From NCBI RefSeq assembly GCF_900107675.1, contig NZ_FNRI01000006.1:1-64000 (forward strand): a stretch of DNA of 64,000 nt, read 5' to 3'. Every line of letters begins with the position of its first letter. Positions within the stretch are counted from its first letter, which is position 1. Position numbers and translations under genes: made by a program. Positions 1 to 9,700 of the stretch are shown in pieces. The stretch is from Alistipes timonensis JC136. Lineage in GTDB: Bacteria; Bacteroidota; Bacteroidia; Bacteroidales; Rikenellaceae. The notes below the pieces were generated by a model. It did no database searches. It saw only the letters and a program-made list of their open reading frames with translations, and was not told the DNA's origin.

Positions 1-55
1 TCACTTACGCCGATGGTACTGCGGTTTTCCCGTGGGAGAGTAGGTAGCCGCCTCT
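1..55 (+). rRNA. rrf: 5S ribosomal RNA, 3' end only
   Basis: The first ~55 bases match the conserved 3' part of 5S rRNA: the GCCGATGGTACTG block followed by GGGAGAGTAGGTAGCCGCC. The 5' part lies outside the window. A strong hairpin terminator follows within a few bases, so this is the end of an rRNA operon. The exact mature 3' end is an estimate. Confidence 0.9.
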
Positions 56-57
56 TC

Positions 58-93
58 AAGCCGGATCCTAATAAAGGGTCCGGCTTTCTTTTT
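58..93 (+). terminator. Intrinsic terminator of the rRNA operon
   Basis: AAGCCGGATCC and GGGTCCGGCTT form an 11-bp stem with one G.T wobble around a 7-nt loop (TAATAAA). The stem is followed by a T-rich run (TTTCTTTTT). It sits directly after the 5S rRNA. Confidence 0.9.
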
Positions 94-366
94 GTATGAC
101 GTCGATAGTAGGTTTTTTTGTTTAGGGTGGAAGCGCGGAATGGCTTCTGGAACTCACTGGCTGCCATCGCCCGTAAAACGGCTTTCTTAAAGTCGCGGCT
201 GGCCGCCGACTATATTGACAATCCCATCCCCCTTTAAGTTCCTTTTCGTTGTTCACGCTCGGCAGAGCAAACAAGTTGGGCTTTGCCCTCGCTTAATCGC
301 AACGTTGAGTAGGGGGGGGGAATTGTTGTATCTGCGGGGATTTGGGCAATGCGTGATAAGGTTTAC
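94..366. other. Non-coding 3' flank of the rRNA operon
   Basis: No convincing gene is seen here. It contains a run of nine G (312-320). Around 245-305 there is a block whose plus-strand translation (ARQSKQVGLCPRLIATL) resembles spurious short ORFs often annotated in Bacteroidales, as I recall them. That would suggest a conserved nucleotide element rather than a protein. A small GGGC-TTT-GCCC hairpin lies inside the block. Confidence 0.5.
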
Positions 367-1191
367 TTATCGCCGTCTTCGATGCGAGTGCGATGAGGGG
401 CGGGTGGCATGAGGCCGGTTTCTTAAGCCGGCGAGGTATTCGCTGACCGTGAGGGGCTCGGGGCGTTTGCGGAATTTCTGAACCAGCTTCTCCCGAATGA
501 GGTAATAGCTGGCCCGCAGGGTCCGGCGAATCTCGGTGATTCCCCGGCGCGGCGGGAATATCTTCATCGTCATTTCCCGGTCCCATTTCTGGGTGAAAAA
601 ACGACTGTAATAGTCATTCTCCGGATTGACCAGACACTCAAAATCGCCTTCCCATTCGATGCGGTTGAGCATCAGGTTGGGTTCCGAGACGTAGAGCATT
701 TTGAACGGTAACGACTGATAGGGCAGATAGTTGAGAAAAACTTCCCCGTAATTGTTGCGATAGTTGCCGGGCATTCGGGATTTCTCATAAAAGACCAGCT
801 TGTTGTCGACCAGCAGGATCACCCATTTGTGCGACTCCTTGGGGAACATCAGCTCTCCGAGCATGCTCGGAGTCTCGATGTATCCGCGTTTCCCGACCCG
901 CACGATCTCGGCGATGAACTGTTCGGGATTTTCCGCGTGTTCGAGCACCTGGTTGCAGATCACATAGTCGAACGCCTTCTCTCCGAAGGGGAGCAATTCG
1001 CCGTCGGCTTTGATGAACTGCTGGTGAGGATAGATCAGTATCTCCCCGCAGCGGTGCGTGTTGTCCTGCATGTATTTGTCGGCAATGACGTCGGAACGAT
1101 ACATCGGGTTATGCCCCGAACCGATTTCGAGGACCATATCCTTTCGTTTGATCGCCAGGTCGTGACGCCCCAGGGGATGACGGGTGATCAT
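367..1191 (-). CDS. Class I SAM-dependent methyltransferase
   Basis: This 274-residue protein has a Rossmann-type methyltransferase fold. Motif I (VLEIGSGHNPM, about residues 20-30) binds S-adenosylmethionine, and a typical methyltransf_11-like core follows (FDYVICNQVLEHAENPEQF). The C-terminus is very basic and ends in RRRR. The substrate is unknown. An upstream in-frame extension to 1305 exists but overlaps the zinc-ribbon gene; the ATG at 1191 is preferred because it lies one base after that gene's TAG stop, indicating translational coupling. The two genes probably share the promoter at 1527-1534. The family is clear; the methyl acceptor could be a small molecule or a cell-surface lipid or sugar. 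Confidence 0.85.
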   Translation of the reverse strand: MITRHPLGRHDLAIKRKDMVLEIGSGHNPMYRSDVIADKYMQDNTHRCGEILIYPHQQFIKADGELLPFGEKAFDYVICNQVLEHAENPEQFIAEIVRVGKRGYIETPSMLGELMFPKESHKWVILLVDNKLVFYEKSRMPGNYRNNYGEVFLNYLPYQSLPFKMLYVSEPNLMLNRIEWEGDFECLVNPENDYYSRFFTQKWDREMTMKIFPPRRGITEIRRTLRASYYLIREKLVQKFRKRPEPLTVSEYLAGLRNRPHATRPSSHSHRRRR

Positions 1192-1192
1192 A

Positions 1193-1474
1193 CTATTTTT
1201 TCCACCGTTTGAGATGCGGGAAGAACTCCCGCATGCCGGCAACGGCCTCCTCGCGGGTGTAGGTGCGCCCGTCTTCGTGCCTGAACTCCTCGTGGAATTG
1301 GGCACAATGCTGAATCATCTCCTCCATCGAGCACTCCTGGGTGAAAACACCCTCCTTGTAGCAATAGGCGCAGTAATCGTTGTTGGGAGTTCCGTCGGCT
1401 TCGGTGCCGAAATGTTCCGTGGCCGTCATGGGCATGCCGCAACTCTGGCAGAAAATCATCTCTTCGGGTGTCAT
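1193..1474 (-). CDS. Putative zinc-ribbon domain protein
   Basis: A 93-residue cytoplasmic protein with two CxxC knuckles, Cys9/Cys12 in FCQSCGMPM and Cys35/Cys38 in YCAYCYK. This is the signature of the putative zinc-ribbon family (Pfam Zn_ribbon_2 type). The C-terminal half is helical and charged (EEMIQHC, FHEEFRHEDGR). The family has no assigned biochemical role and is often next to small enzymes. Here it is the first gene of a two-gene operon with the methyltransferase, so it might act as a partner or adaptor; that is inference. Length matches the family. Confidence 0.8.
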   Translation of the reverse strand: MTPEEMIFCQSCGMPMTATEHFGTEADGTPNNDYCAYCYKEGVFTQECSMEEMIQHCAQFHEEFRHEDGRTYTREEAVAGMREFFPHLKRWKK

Positions 1475-1526
1475 ATTTTCCGATTTTTAGGCCCGTATGC
1501 CGGGGCATGACGGAACCGGGTTTCTA

Positions 1527-1534
1527 CAAAGATA
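1527..1534 (-). promoter_or_regulatory. Bacteroidetes -7 promoter element for the zinc-ribbon/methyltransferase pair
   Basis: TATCTTTG on the minus strand fits the Bacteroidetes sigma-ABfr -7 consensus TAnnTTTG. It lies about 53 bases upstream of the zinc-ribbon ATG. No clear -33 TTG was found. Confidence 0.5.
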
Positions 1535-1581
1535 GACAATTTCTGTTTCCGGATGCATTTCGGGCGCATAAATCGCCCTTC

Positions 1582-2391
1582 TTAAAGCCGTTTTTCCGAA
1601 CTCAGGAATCCGAGGATGGCCTGTGCCGTGGTCTCGGGTTCTTCGAGGAAGCCCATGTGTCCTGAATTTTCGAGCCATACAACCTGTGCCTCAGGGTGTT
1701 CGGCGACCATTTTTTCGGCGGCTTCGACCGGGATGTAGCCGTCCTTGCGACCGAGGATGAACAGCACGGGGACTTTCGTTTCGCGCAGCATTGCGTTGCG
1801 GTCCTTGCGGGCGATCATCCCGTTCAGCAGGGCGACGATCCCCTCGTCCTCGGTGACGAAAACCTGTTCGGTGAGGTCCTCGATATAGTCTTTCATCCGG
1901 AAGCGGTTCTCTTCGGCGAATCCCGCTTCGGGGGCCACGCGTGCCAGCAGTTCTTTCTTCCCGGCCTTCACGAGTGCGATCTCGCGGCGGCGGTTTTCAG
2001 CCTTCTCGGGCGTGTCGGCATTGGGTGTCGAGCTGAGCAGCACCACGCCGTCGAGCATTTCGGGATGGCGTTCACAAAAGGCCAGGGCGACATAGCCGCC
2101 CATCGAATGCCCCACGAGCGTGCAGCGTTCGATCCCCAGCTCCCGGAGCCCGTCGGCCACGGTGTCGGCCAGGAACTCCATCGAGTGCTCCTCGCCCGTG
2201 ACGACCGAGATGCCGTGGCCGGGCAGGTCTAACGTAACCACCCGCAGTTCCTTGTAGAGGAATGGAATAAAATCTTCCCAGACGAGCATCGATTCGAGGT
2301 AGCCGTGCAGCAACACGACGCATTTGTCCCCTTGCCCGGAGTCGCAGACGTGCAGGGCCGTCGGCCCTGCCATAATGAATTTTTCGATCAT
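1582..2391 (-). CDS. Alpha/beta-fold hydrolase
   Basis: A 269-residue cytoplasmic serine hydrolase. It has an oxyanion segment HGY near residue 29, the nucleophile elbow GHSMG with Ser96, Asp217 in LGRKDGYIP and His245 in NSGHMGFLEEP, giving a complete catalytic triad. There is no signal peptide. The family includes esterases, C-C bond hydrolases and peroxidases, and the sequence does not settle the substrate. It follows the 63-residue acidic protein by 11 bases and is probably the last gene of the dapF operon. The ATG at 2391 gives full family length. Confidence 0.85.
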   Translation of the reverse strand: MIEKFIMAGPTALHVCDSGQGDKCVVLLHGYLESMLVWEDFIPFLYKELRVVTLDLPGHGISVVTGEEHSMEFLADTVADGLRELGIERCTLVGHSMGGYVALAFCERHPEMLDGVVLLSSTPNADTPEKAENRRREIALVKAGKKELLARVAPEAGFAEENRFRMKDYIEDLTEQVFVTEDEGIVALLNGMIARKDRNAMLRETKVPVLFILGRKDGYIPVEAAEKMVAEHPEAQVVWLENSGHMGFLEEPETTAQAILGFLSSEKRL

Positions 2392-2402
2392 CGAATTCGC
2401 GT

Positions 2403-2594
2403 TTATTCCTCCTCTTCGTCGAGGTAGTCGAGCGCCGATTCGCGTTTGCGGGGCAGTATTATCTCCTCCTCGTCCTCTTCGATACTGCTGTACAACGTGT
2501 GGCGCTCCTTGCCGCTTTTGCGCATCGGCTCGAGGCGTTTGGCTTTCCGAAGTTCGTCCGTTTCGTGTTCACGGATTCCCTTTTGTGTTTTCAT
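2403..2594 (-). CDS. Small acidic hypothetical protein
   Basis: A 63-residue protein with a lysine/arginine-rich first half and a strongly acidic second half (SSIEEDEEEIILP and a terminal DEEEE). It has no signal peptide, membrane segment or recognised domain and looks intrinsically disordered. It sits between dapF (18 bases upstream) and the hydrolase (11 bases downstream) on the same strand, so it is likely translated from the same message. No function is assigned. Its tight operon position is the main reason to call it real. Confidence 0.6.
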   Translation of the reverse strand: MKTQKGIREHETDELRKAKRLEPMRKSGKERHTLYSSIEEDEEEIILPRKRESALDYLDEEEE

Positions 2595-2612
2595 GGGGAA
2601 AAACTGGTTTGT

Positions 2613-3419
2613 TTAGAAATTTTCGCTGTCGAACACCCCTCCGAAGACCCGGCGTGCCGGGCCTGTCAGGCAGATGTCCGTGTAGGTCTGTGTTTCAGGT
2701 TCATGCGAAAACCGTACCGCAAGCTCTCCTCCGGGGACCGAAACCGCAAAATGCGCGGTCCGGCGCTGGAGAACGAAATTGGTGACGATGGCGGCGGCTG
2801 TGGCTCCCGTGCCGCAGGCGAGGGTCTCGTTCTCTACGCCGCGCTCGTAGGTGCGCACGCGGATCGTGCCGTTGCCCGTCACCTGTACGAAATTGACGTT
2901 CGTGCCCTGCGGGAAGCGGGCCGTGTCGCGGCGGATGATACGTCCGCGGCCGATGACGTCGACCGATTCGAGGTCGTCGACGAATTCCACATAGTGGGGT
3001 ACTCCCGTATTGAGAAACCACCAGCCCTCGCCCGTGCGGATCTCCCGGACGGCGGTCATCCCCAGTTCGATCTCGCCTGCCGAGCCTTTCGAACGGCAGA
3101 TGCGGGCGGTGTGGAGCCCGTCCGCGGCATCGAAATACTTGGTTTCGCCGCCGATGCCCAGGTGGTGGGCGAACAGCGCGAAACAGCGGGCTCCGTTGCC
3201 GCACATCTCGCCTTCCGACCCGTCGGCGTTGTAATAACGCATCGAGCAGTCGATCTCGGCGTTGCGGGCAAGGGTCATCAGCCCGTCGGCGCCGATGCCG
3301 AAATGGCGGTCGCACAGCCGGGCGATCACCGCCGCATCAGGCGTGAAGACGCCGTCGCGGTTGTCGATCAGGATGAAGTCATTGCCCGCACCCTCGTATT
3401 TTGTGAATTCCGTCTGCAT
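2613..3419 (-). CDS. dapF: Diaminopimelate epimerase
   Basis: A 268-residue cytoplasmic enzyme that converts LL- to meso-diaminopimelate for lysine and peptidoglycan synthesis. Both catalytic cysteines are present: Cys73 in EMCGNGARC and Cys202 in ACGTGATAAA. The N-terminal GAGNDFILIDN and the GTNVNFVQV segment are also family hallmarks. The enzyme is cofactor-free with two pseudo-symmetric domains, and its length is typical. It is the first gene of a minus-strand operon and diverges from the nitroreductase; a TAnnTTTG element lies just upstream. Confidence 0.97.
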   Translation of the reverse strand: MQTEFTKYEGAGNDFILIDNRDGVFTPDAAVIARLCDRHFGIGADGLMTLARNAEIDCSMRYYNADGSEGEMCGNGARCFALFAHHLGIGGETKYFDAADGLHTARICRSKGSAGEIELGMTAVREIRTGEGWWFLNTGVPHYVEFVDDLESVDVIGRGRIIRRDTARFPQGTNVNFVQVTGNGTIRVRTYERGVENETLACGTGATAAAIVTNFVLQRRTAHFAVSVPGGELAVRFSHEPETQTYTDICLTGPARRVFGGVFDSENF

Positions 3420-3439
3420 TTCGGGGAGTTATGTATGCG

Positions 3440-3447
3440 CAAAAATA
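3440..3447 (-). promoter_or_regulatory. -7 promoter element for dapF
   Basis: TATTTTTG on the minus strand fits TAnnTTTG and lies about 20 bases upstream of the dapF ATG, implying a very short leader. It is back to back with the nitroreductase element. Confidence 0.5.
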
Positions 3448-3469
3448 GTAAAACTTCTAAAAGTTTTGC

Positions 3470-3477
3470 TAATTTTG
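3470..3477 (+). promoter_or_regulatory. -7 promoter element for the nitroreductase/tamL pair
   Basis: TAATTTTG on the plus strand fits TAnnTTTG. It implies a leader of roughly 60 bases before the ATG at 3547. No obvious -33 element was seen. Confidence 0.5.
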
Positions 3478-3546
3478 TGAAAAATATCCGCGACGCTGCC
3501 CGCCGGCGCGCGGTTATGTATTAATACCGGTTTAAAAATTCCCGTT

Positions 3547-4293
3547 ATGAAAAGTGTGCTTTTCAAGCATCGTTCGATACGAAAGTTCCTTTCGACGCCC
3601 ATTCCCGAGGAGCTCCTGCAGGAGTGTCTCGAGGCCGCTTCGCGCGCTTCGACCTGCGGCAATATGCAGCTTTATTCGCTGGTGGTGACCCGCGATCAGG
3701 CTCTCCGTGAGAAACTTGCGCCGTGCCATTTCAACCAGCCGATGGTCCGTGAGGCTCCGTGTGTGGTGACCGTCTGCGCCGATGTGCACCGCTTCACGAT
3801 GTGGTGCGAGCAGCGCGACGCCGATCCCGCCTACGACAATTTCGCCTGGTTCCTGAATGCTTCGACCGACGCCCTGCTGGCGGCCCAGAACCTCTGTGTC
3901 GAGGCTGAGATGCACGGGCTGGGTATCTGCTACCTCGGCACGACGATCTACACCGCAAGCGATATTTCGCGCATCCTGGAGCTCCCGAAAGGGGTCATTC
4001 CGCTTACTACCGTGGTCATGGGCTATCCCGACGAGTCGCCCGGGCTGACCGACCGCCTGCCGCTGGAGGCCGTGGTGCATTACGAAAAATACACCGACTA
4101 CACCGCCGCCGAGATCGACGAACTGTGGGCCGAACGCGAGGAGTCGGACCTCACGAAGCGGCTGTTGGCGGAGAACGGGCTGCCGAACCTGGCGAAGATC
4201 TTCACCGAGCGGCGTTACGTGCGCAAGGACAACCTCGCTATCTCGAAATCCTATTTCGCCCTGCTGAAAGAGAAAGGGTTCTTCAACAACTGA
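3547..4293 (+). CDS. Nitroreductase-family FMN oxidoreductase
   Basis: A 248-residue flavoprotein of the NADPH-dependent nitroreductase/FMN reductase superfamily. The N-terminal HRSIRKF is the typical FMN-phosphate-binding arginine motif. The NASTDALLAAQNLCVEAE helix and GLGICYLGTT segment match the family core. The C-terminus has the extended arm found in NfsA/FRP-type members. It is cytoplasmic and probably acts as a homodimer reducing nitroaromatics, quinones or flavins; the physiological substrate is not predictable. tamL begins four bases after its stop, so the two are co-transcribed, though no functional link is obvious. Confidence 0.9.
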   Translation: MKSVLFKHRSIRKFLSTPIPEELLQECLEAASRASTCGNMQLYSLVVTRDQALREKLAPCHFNQPMVREAPCVVTVCADVHRFTMWCEQRDADPAYDNFAWFLNASTDALLAAQNLCVEAEMHGLGICYLGTTIYTASDISRILELPKGVIPLTTVVMGYPDESPGLTDRLPLEAVVHYEKYTDYTAAEIDELWAEREESDLTKRLLAENGLPNLAKIFTERRYVRKDNLAISKSYFALLKEKGFFNN

Positions 4294-4297
4294 TACT

Positions 4298-6697
4298 GTG
4301 CATCGGGTGTGCCGCATATTCGCCGCCGCGGCGCTGGGTCTTCTCGGCTCGGCCTGCAGCGTCACGCGCCACATTCCCGAAGGGCAGTACCTCGTGCAGC
4401 AGGTGAAGATTGAGGACGATGAATCGACGCCCCGCAGGGACCGTATCACGGCCTCCGACCTGGAGAAATACATCCGGCAAACCCCTAACAAACGTTTCCT
4501 CGGGACCAATTTCTACGTCTGGCTCTACGAGCAGGCTAATCCGTCGAAGGACAACCGCTGGAACAACTGGAAGCGCAAGATCGGGCAGGCGCCCGTGCTG
4601 CTGGAAATGGGGCTGACGGAGAAGAGCGCGGAGAACCTGAAAGTCTACATGGATTCGAAGGGATTTTTCAATTCGCGGTCGTCGTTCGAGGTCGATACCA
4701 CGTCGCGCCGCAAGCGGGCCCGGATCACTTACCGCACGCATCAGGGCGAACCCTACCGCATCGACTCGATCTCCTACGAATTTCAGGACGAGTTTCTCGA
4801 GCAGATCGTGCTGCCCGATACGGCGAACACGCTGCTCCGCCGGGGAAATATCTACGACGTCACGGTGCTCGACGCCGAGCGGGAACGCATCGCCTCCTAC
4901 CTCAAAGAGCGGGGGTACTACAATTTTTCGGTCAACAATATCATGTTCCGGGCCGACACGCTGGGCGGCAACCGCGAGGTCGACCTCCGCGTGGTCGTCA
5001 AACAGTACCTTACGGGCTACAATGCCCGCGGGCAGGCCGTCATGGACAACAACATGGTCTACCGCATCGACCGGATCAATATCTTCCCGGATTACGATCC
5101 GACCGTCGCGCGGACCGATACCACGTTGGTCGCGCGCCTCGACACGCTCTATTACCGGGGCCTGAACATCATCTACGAACAGCGTCCCAACCTGCGTCCG
5201 TCGGTGCTCCGGCAGGCCGTGCCGCTCTATCCCAACTACGTCTACAACTCGGCGCAGGTCAACCGCGCCTATACCGACCTGATGGCCCTGGGATATTTTA
5301 AGAGCGCCAAGATCGCCTTCGAGGAGCAGCCCCAGCCGGTGGATGTCACCAATTACGTCTCCTTCATCGGCGCGACGGCCGATTCGACCCGGACGCTCTA
5401 TACCCGCGAGGGCTACCTCACGTGCAACATCCTCTGCACGCCGACGCTCAAACAGAGTGTCAAAGTCGACCTCGAGGGGAGCACCACGTCGAGCTTCTAC
5501 GGACTGAAAGCCACGCTGGGCTACCAGAACCGCAATATTTTCCGCGGGGCGGAGTCGTTCGACATCTCCTTTACGGCGGGCTACGAGTTTATGAAGGCGC
5601 CCGATGCCAAGAAGAAGCGGGCCACGGAGTTCGGCGTCACCACGGGTTTGACTTTCCCGCGCTTCCTCCTGCCGGGGCGTTTCCGCTCGGTGAACCAGCC
5701 CCGGACCAAGATCGAACTGTCGGTCAATTTCCAGGACCGTCCCTATTACCGCCGCACGCTTTCCAGCGCCGGCATTACCTACATGTGGACCAACAACCGC
5801 TATTCGTCGTTCTCGCTGCGGCCGATCGACATCAATGTAGTCGATGTGAACGATCTCGACGCTTCGTTCCTGATGGTCAACAACTCGGGTCCCAACGGCG
5901 AGCCGCAGCTCACCCAGAACCGCTACCTGCTCGAGAGTTTCACGACGCAGTTCATAGGTGGCCTTTCGTTCGGTTACAGCTACAACAACCAGCGCAAGAA
6001 CCTCGGGGGCAACGCCACGAACATCCGCTTCAACGGTGAGACCGCCGGCAACCTGATCGATGCCGTCGAGCATATGTTCTTCTCCCCGGCCAAGGGCAAG
6101 GACTACTATTCGATTTTCGGCATCCGCTATTCGCAGTATTTCCGCTCGGACCTGAGCGTCAGCCGGAAGATCATGCTGGGCGGTGTGACGGCGCTCGTCG
6201 GACGTCTTTACGGCGGCGTGGCGATGGCCTACGGCAACTCCTCCTCCGTGCCGTTCGACCGCCAGTTCTACTGCGGCGGCAGCAACGGCATGCGCGGCTG
6301 GACGCCCCGGACCCTCGGACAGGGCTCGGTGGCCAACCCCCACAACGACTACCCGGTGCAGACCGGCGACGTGAAGCTGGAGGCCAACCTCGAACTGCGC
6401 TTCCCGGTCTGGGGGATCATCCACGGGGCGACCTTCTTCGATCTGGGCAATATCTGGTACATCCGGGAGAATCCGAAAGAGTATTCGGACGATGCGGTCT
6501 TCCGCTTCAACCGGTTCTACAAGCAATTGGGATTCAACACGGGTCTGGGCCTGCGCTTCGACATCAAATTCGCCGTGCTGCGCCTCGACTGGGGCATCCA
6601 GCTCCACAATCCCAACAATCCCGCCGGCGAGCGGTGGATTCACAATTTCCGCTGGAAGAATACGGCGCTGAATTTCGGCGTCGGCTACCCGTTCTGA
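4298..6697 (+). CDS. tamL: BamA/TamA-family outer membrane lipoprotein (TamL type)
   Basis: A 799-residue Omp85-family protein. It begins with a lipoprotein signal (LGLLGSAC, lipidated Cys20) instead of an ordinary signal peptide. That is the hallmark of TamL, the Bacteroidetes variant of TamA. POTRA-like repeats occupy about residues 30-400, and a C-terminal beta-barrel follows, with the GGSNGMRGW motif and terminal LNFGVGYPF. TamL works with a TamB partner in outer membrane biogenesis; no tamB is in the window. The start is GTG, four bases after the nitroreductase stop. It converges on the HTCS gene with only 15 bases between stops and no visible terminator. Confidence 0.88.
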   Translation: MHRVCRIFAAAALGLLGSACSVTRHIPEGQYLVQQVKIEDDESTPRRDRITASDLEKYIRQTPNKRFLGTNFYVWLYEQANPSKDNRWNNWKRKIGQAPVLLEMGLTEKSAENLKVYMDSKGFFNSRSSFEVDTTSRRKRARITYRTHQGEPYRIDSISYEFQDEFLEQIVLPDTANTLLRRGNIYDVTVLDAERERIASYLKERGYYNFSVNNIMFRADTLGGNREVDLRVVVKQYLTGYNARGQAVMDNNMVYRIDRINIFPDYDPTVARTDTTLVARLDTLYYRGLNIIYEQRPNLRPSVLRQAVPLYPNYVYNSAQVNRAYTDLMALGYFKSAKIAFEEQPQPVDVTNYVSFIGATADSTRTLYTREGYLTCNILCTPTLKQSVKVDLEGSTTSSFYGLKATLGYQNRNIFRGAESFDISFTAGYEFMKAPDAKKKRATEFGVTTGLTFPRFLLPGRFRSVNQPRTKIELSVNFQDRPYYRRTLSSAGITYMWTNNRYSSFSLRPIDINVVDVNDLDASFLMVNNSGPNGEPQLTQNRYLLESFTTQFIGGLSFGYSYNNQRKNLGGNATNIRFNGETAGNLIDAVEHMFFSPAKGKDYYSIFGIRYSQYFRSDLSVSRKIMLGGVTALVGRLYGGVAMAYGNSSSVPFDRQFYCGGSNGMRGWTPRTLGQGSVANPHNDYPVQTGDVKLEANLELRFPVWGIIHGATFFDLGNIWYIRENPKEYSDDAVFRFNRFYKQLGFNTGLGLRFDIKFAVLRLDWGIQLHNPNNPAGERWIHNFRWKNTALNFGVGYPF

Positions 6698-6712
6698 TTT
6701 ATCCGTTTCCGT

Positions 6713-9700
6713 TTATTCGGAGCGTTTGGTCCGAGCGTGTTCGGCCTGAAATTGCGTCGGTGTCAGGCCGAACTGTTTCTTGAAACGGATTGTGAAATAT
6801 TTGGGAGAGCTGAACCCCAATTCGTAGGAAACCTCCGAAATCAGCCGCCCGCCGTCGCAGAGCAGCGTTGCGGCCTTTTTGAACCGGATCATTTCGATGA
6901 ATTCTCCCGGACTGTGCCCCGTAATACCCTTGATTTTCTGGGTCAGAATCGTTTTGCTGACGTTCAGTTCGCGGCACAGCGTTTGGACGTTGATGTCTTC
7001 CTTATAAAGATTGCGCTCGACCGCTTCGGTTGCAGCAGTCAGGAAATTGGCGTCCTTGTCGTTGGTGGTCACCACCTCGGAACCCGCTATCGAACGGCTG
7101 TATTTCCGGCGCATTCGCTGCCGGTTCTCCAACAGGTTGCGGCAGCGCGCTTCGAGCTGGCTGATGTTGAACGGTTTGGTAATATAATCGTCTGCTCCCT
7201 GGCTGATGCTTTCGAGACTGAGGCCGGTCGAAGGCTGGGCGGTCAGCAGGATGATCGGGATGTGACATGTTTCGAGGTCCTGACGCAGTTTGCCGCAGAG
7301 GCTCAGACCGTCCATCACCGGCATCACCACGTCGCTGATAACGATGTCGGGTTGCAGTTTTTTGGCCATGCTGTACCCCTCGGCGCCGTCGGAGGCTTCG
7401 CAGACCCGGTAGTCCCGTTTGAAAATGGAATACAGCAGGGTCCGCAGTTCGGCGTCATCCTCGACGATCAGCATCTTATAGCCTTTTTCCGGGGCCTCTG
7501 CGGCAACGGGTGCGGGAGTGTGGATGCGGGACGGCAGAGGAGCCGAGACGCATTCCGGACGGGATTGTTCAACGGATGTAACCTTGTCGTCGCCGGCATA
7601 CCATTTTTGGCCGGACGGGAGCGTGACGGTAAAGAGCGCACCGCCGTTCCGATTGTTTTGTGCGGTCAGAGTTCCGTGGTGCAGTTCGAGGATGCCCCGG
7701 CTCAGGGCCAGTCCGATGCCTGTGCCGTGGTTGTGGCGGTCGCGCGAGGTTGTCGCGGTGTCTTGGTAGAAGGGGTCGAAAATGTGCGGCAGGGCTTTTT
7801 CCGAGATGCCGCATCCTGTGTCGGCAAAGGTGATCGTAACGGTATTGTCTTCCCTGCGGTGGTGTTTGATGCGCATGCCGATGTCGATGCGTCCGCCGTC
7901 GGGCGTGTATTTGAACGCATTGATGAGCAGGTTGGAAAAGACTCGCTGCATCTGTTTTTTATCGATGCTCGCGGTCACCGTCTCGGCGGGGAGATGCAGT
8001 TTCAGACGAATGTTGCGGTAGTTGGCATATTGAGCGAATGAATCCCGAATATCGGCGATAAATGCGCCGAGGTCCGTTTCCGAAACCGCGATGTTCGTAT
8101 ATCCCTGATTCTGCTTCTCGAAATCGAGCAGGTCGGAGACGATCCGCTGCATGCTCAGGGCGTTCCGATAGGTATTCTCGATGTTCTCCATCCCGACGGA
8201 GGAGTGTCCGTGGTTGCGGAAGAAAAGTTCGAGTTGTCCGATGATAAGCGTCAGCGGCGTGCGTAGTTCGTGCGAGATATTGATGAAAAAGCGCATGCGT
8301 TCGAGGTTCTCGGTCTCCTTCTGTTTCAGTCGTTCGGCCAGCAGCATCCGTGAGTAAAAAGCATAAAGCAACCAGCCCAGCAGGGTCAGGGCCGCGATGT
8401 AATAGAGCAGGCGGGCCGGCAGGGTGGCATACCAGACGGCGCGGATTTCGATGGGGAGCGTGATCTGCGTATGGTCGTTGCCGAATTTGGAATGTGAGGC
8501 GCGTACGCACAGCCGGTAATCGCCGGGCGGCAGGTTCATGTAGACGATCGGATGTTCGGGCGAAAAGAGAGTCCATTCGTTGTCGTAACCTTCGAGTATG
8601 TATTCGTAGAAGATCGGATAGACTTTTTCGAAGTCGAACGAAGCCAGCTCCACCGAGAGATTTCTCTGGCGGTGCTGCAGCACGAGTTTCTGTGTGAATG
8701 GGAGTTCCTGCCGCAGAATCGGCTGCCTCTCGTCGGGAATACCCGGGTAGATCCGCCGGTTATTGACGATCAGACGGTCGAAGGCGATGTCGATGCTGTC
8801 GTCGGAGAACTCGACTTGTGAGGGCGTGAGGGTCTCGATACCGTCGATGCCGCCGATCACGATGTCGCCGTTGGCGCGTCTGAGGATGCAGCCGCTCCGG
8901 GCCGAACTGATGCTCAGTCCGTTGTTGTGATTATAGTTGTAACAGCGGTTGGTTCGGGTATTGAACAGCGACAGTCCGCTGTTCGTGCCGATGAGCAGAA
9001 CGTCGGGATCTACTTCGCCGATGAAACTGGTGAAATTGTCAGCCAGACCGATGTTTTCCTGCGTATAGCGCACTTCCTGCTGCATGTCGAGACGAATGAA
9101 CCCTTGTCCGAGGCTGGCACCCCACATGCAGCCGTCGTGGTCGCAGAAAAGTTTGATGAAATTCAAACTGTTGCTGTCGTGGCCGACGTAACGGGTCATG
9201 CGTCCGCTTTTAAGGTCGAGGATATGGACGCCTATGCCGCCGATCCACAATCGGTCCAGGGCGTCGAACGCCAGTGAGAAGACGATCCCATTGTAGCCTT
9301 TGATCGGGCTGCGGACCACTTGTGCGCTCCGTTTGTCGAATACGAGCACGCCGTGTGTGGTTCCCAGATAAAGCCTGCCGTCATGACATTTGATGTCGTT
9401 GACGGTTTCGGGACCGTTTGTGCCGTCTTCGCTGCGGAACGTGTAGTCCGACCAGCTCTGGGCCGCGATGTCGTATTTGCGCAGCGTACCCATGTAGGAC
9501 CCGGCCCAGATGGCATCTTCGTCGGCGTCGTACCAGGCGGATTTGAATTTGTGGCTGCCGCTGCCCGCAATGTAACGGATCTGTCTGTCGTGCGCCGATT
9601 GGCGGAACATGCCGAACTTGTCGGTCAGTATCCACAGGTCGCCGCGTTTGTCCTCGACCATGGCGTTGATGAGCTTTACCTTGCGTTCGGCCGGGAGCAG

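Noticed and set aside
1192..1305. Longer form of the methyltransferase
   Set aside because: The extra residues are low-complexity and overlap the zinc-ribbon gene; ATG at 1191 sits just after that gene's stop.
1562..1578. GGGCG/CGCCC hairpin after the hydrolase gene as a terminator
   Set aside because: The stem is only 5 bp and no T-run follows on the minus strand.
4283..6643. Long minus-strand ORF opposite tamL (and similar long antisense ORFs opposite the GH, SusC and HTCS genes)
   Set aside because: High-GC codon use keeps antisense frames open; the translations are Arg/His/Val-rich without domains.
4298..6697. Ordinary BamA
   Set aside because: The lipobox with Cys20 and the gene context fit TamL; BamA has a standard signal peptide and five POTRA domains.
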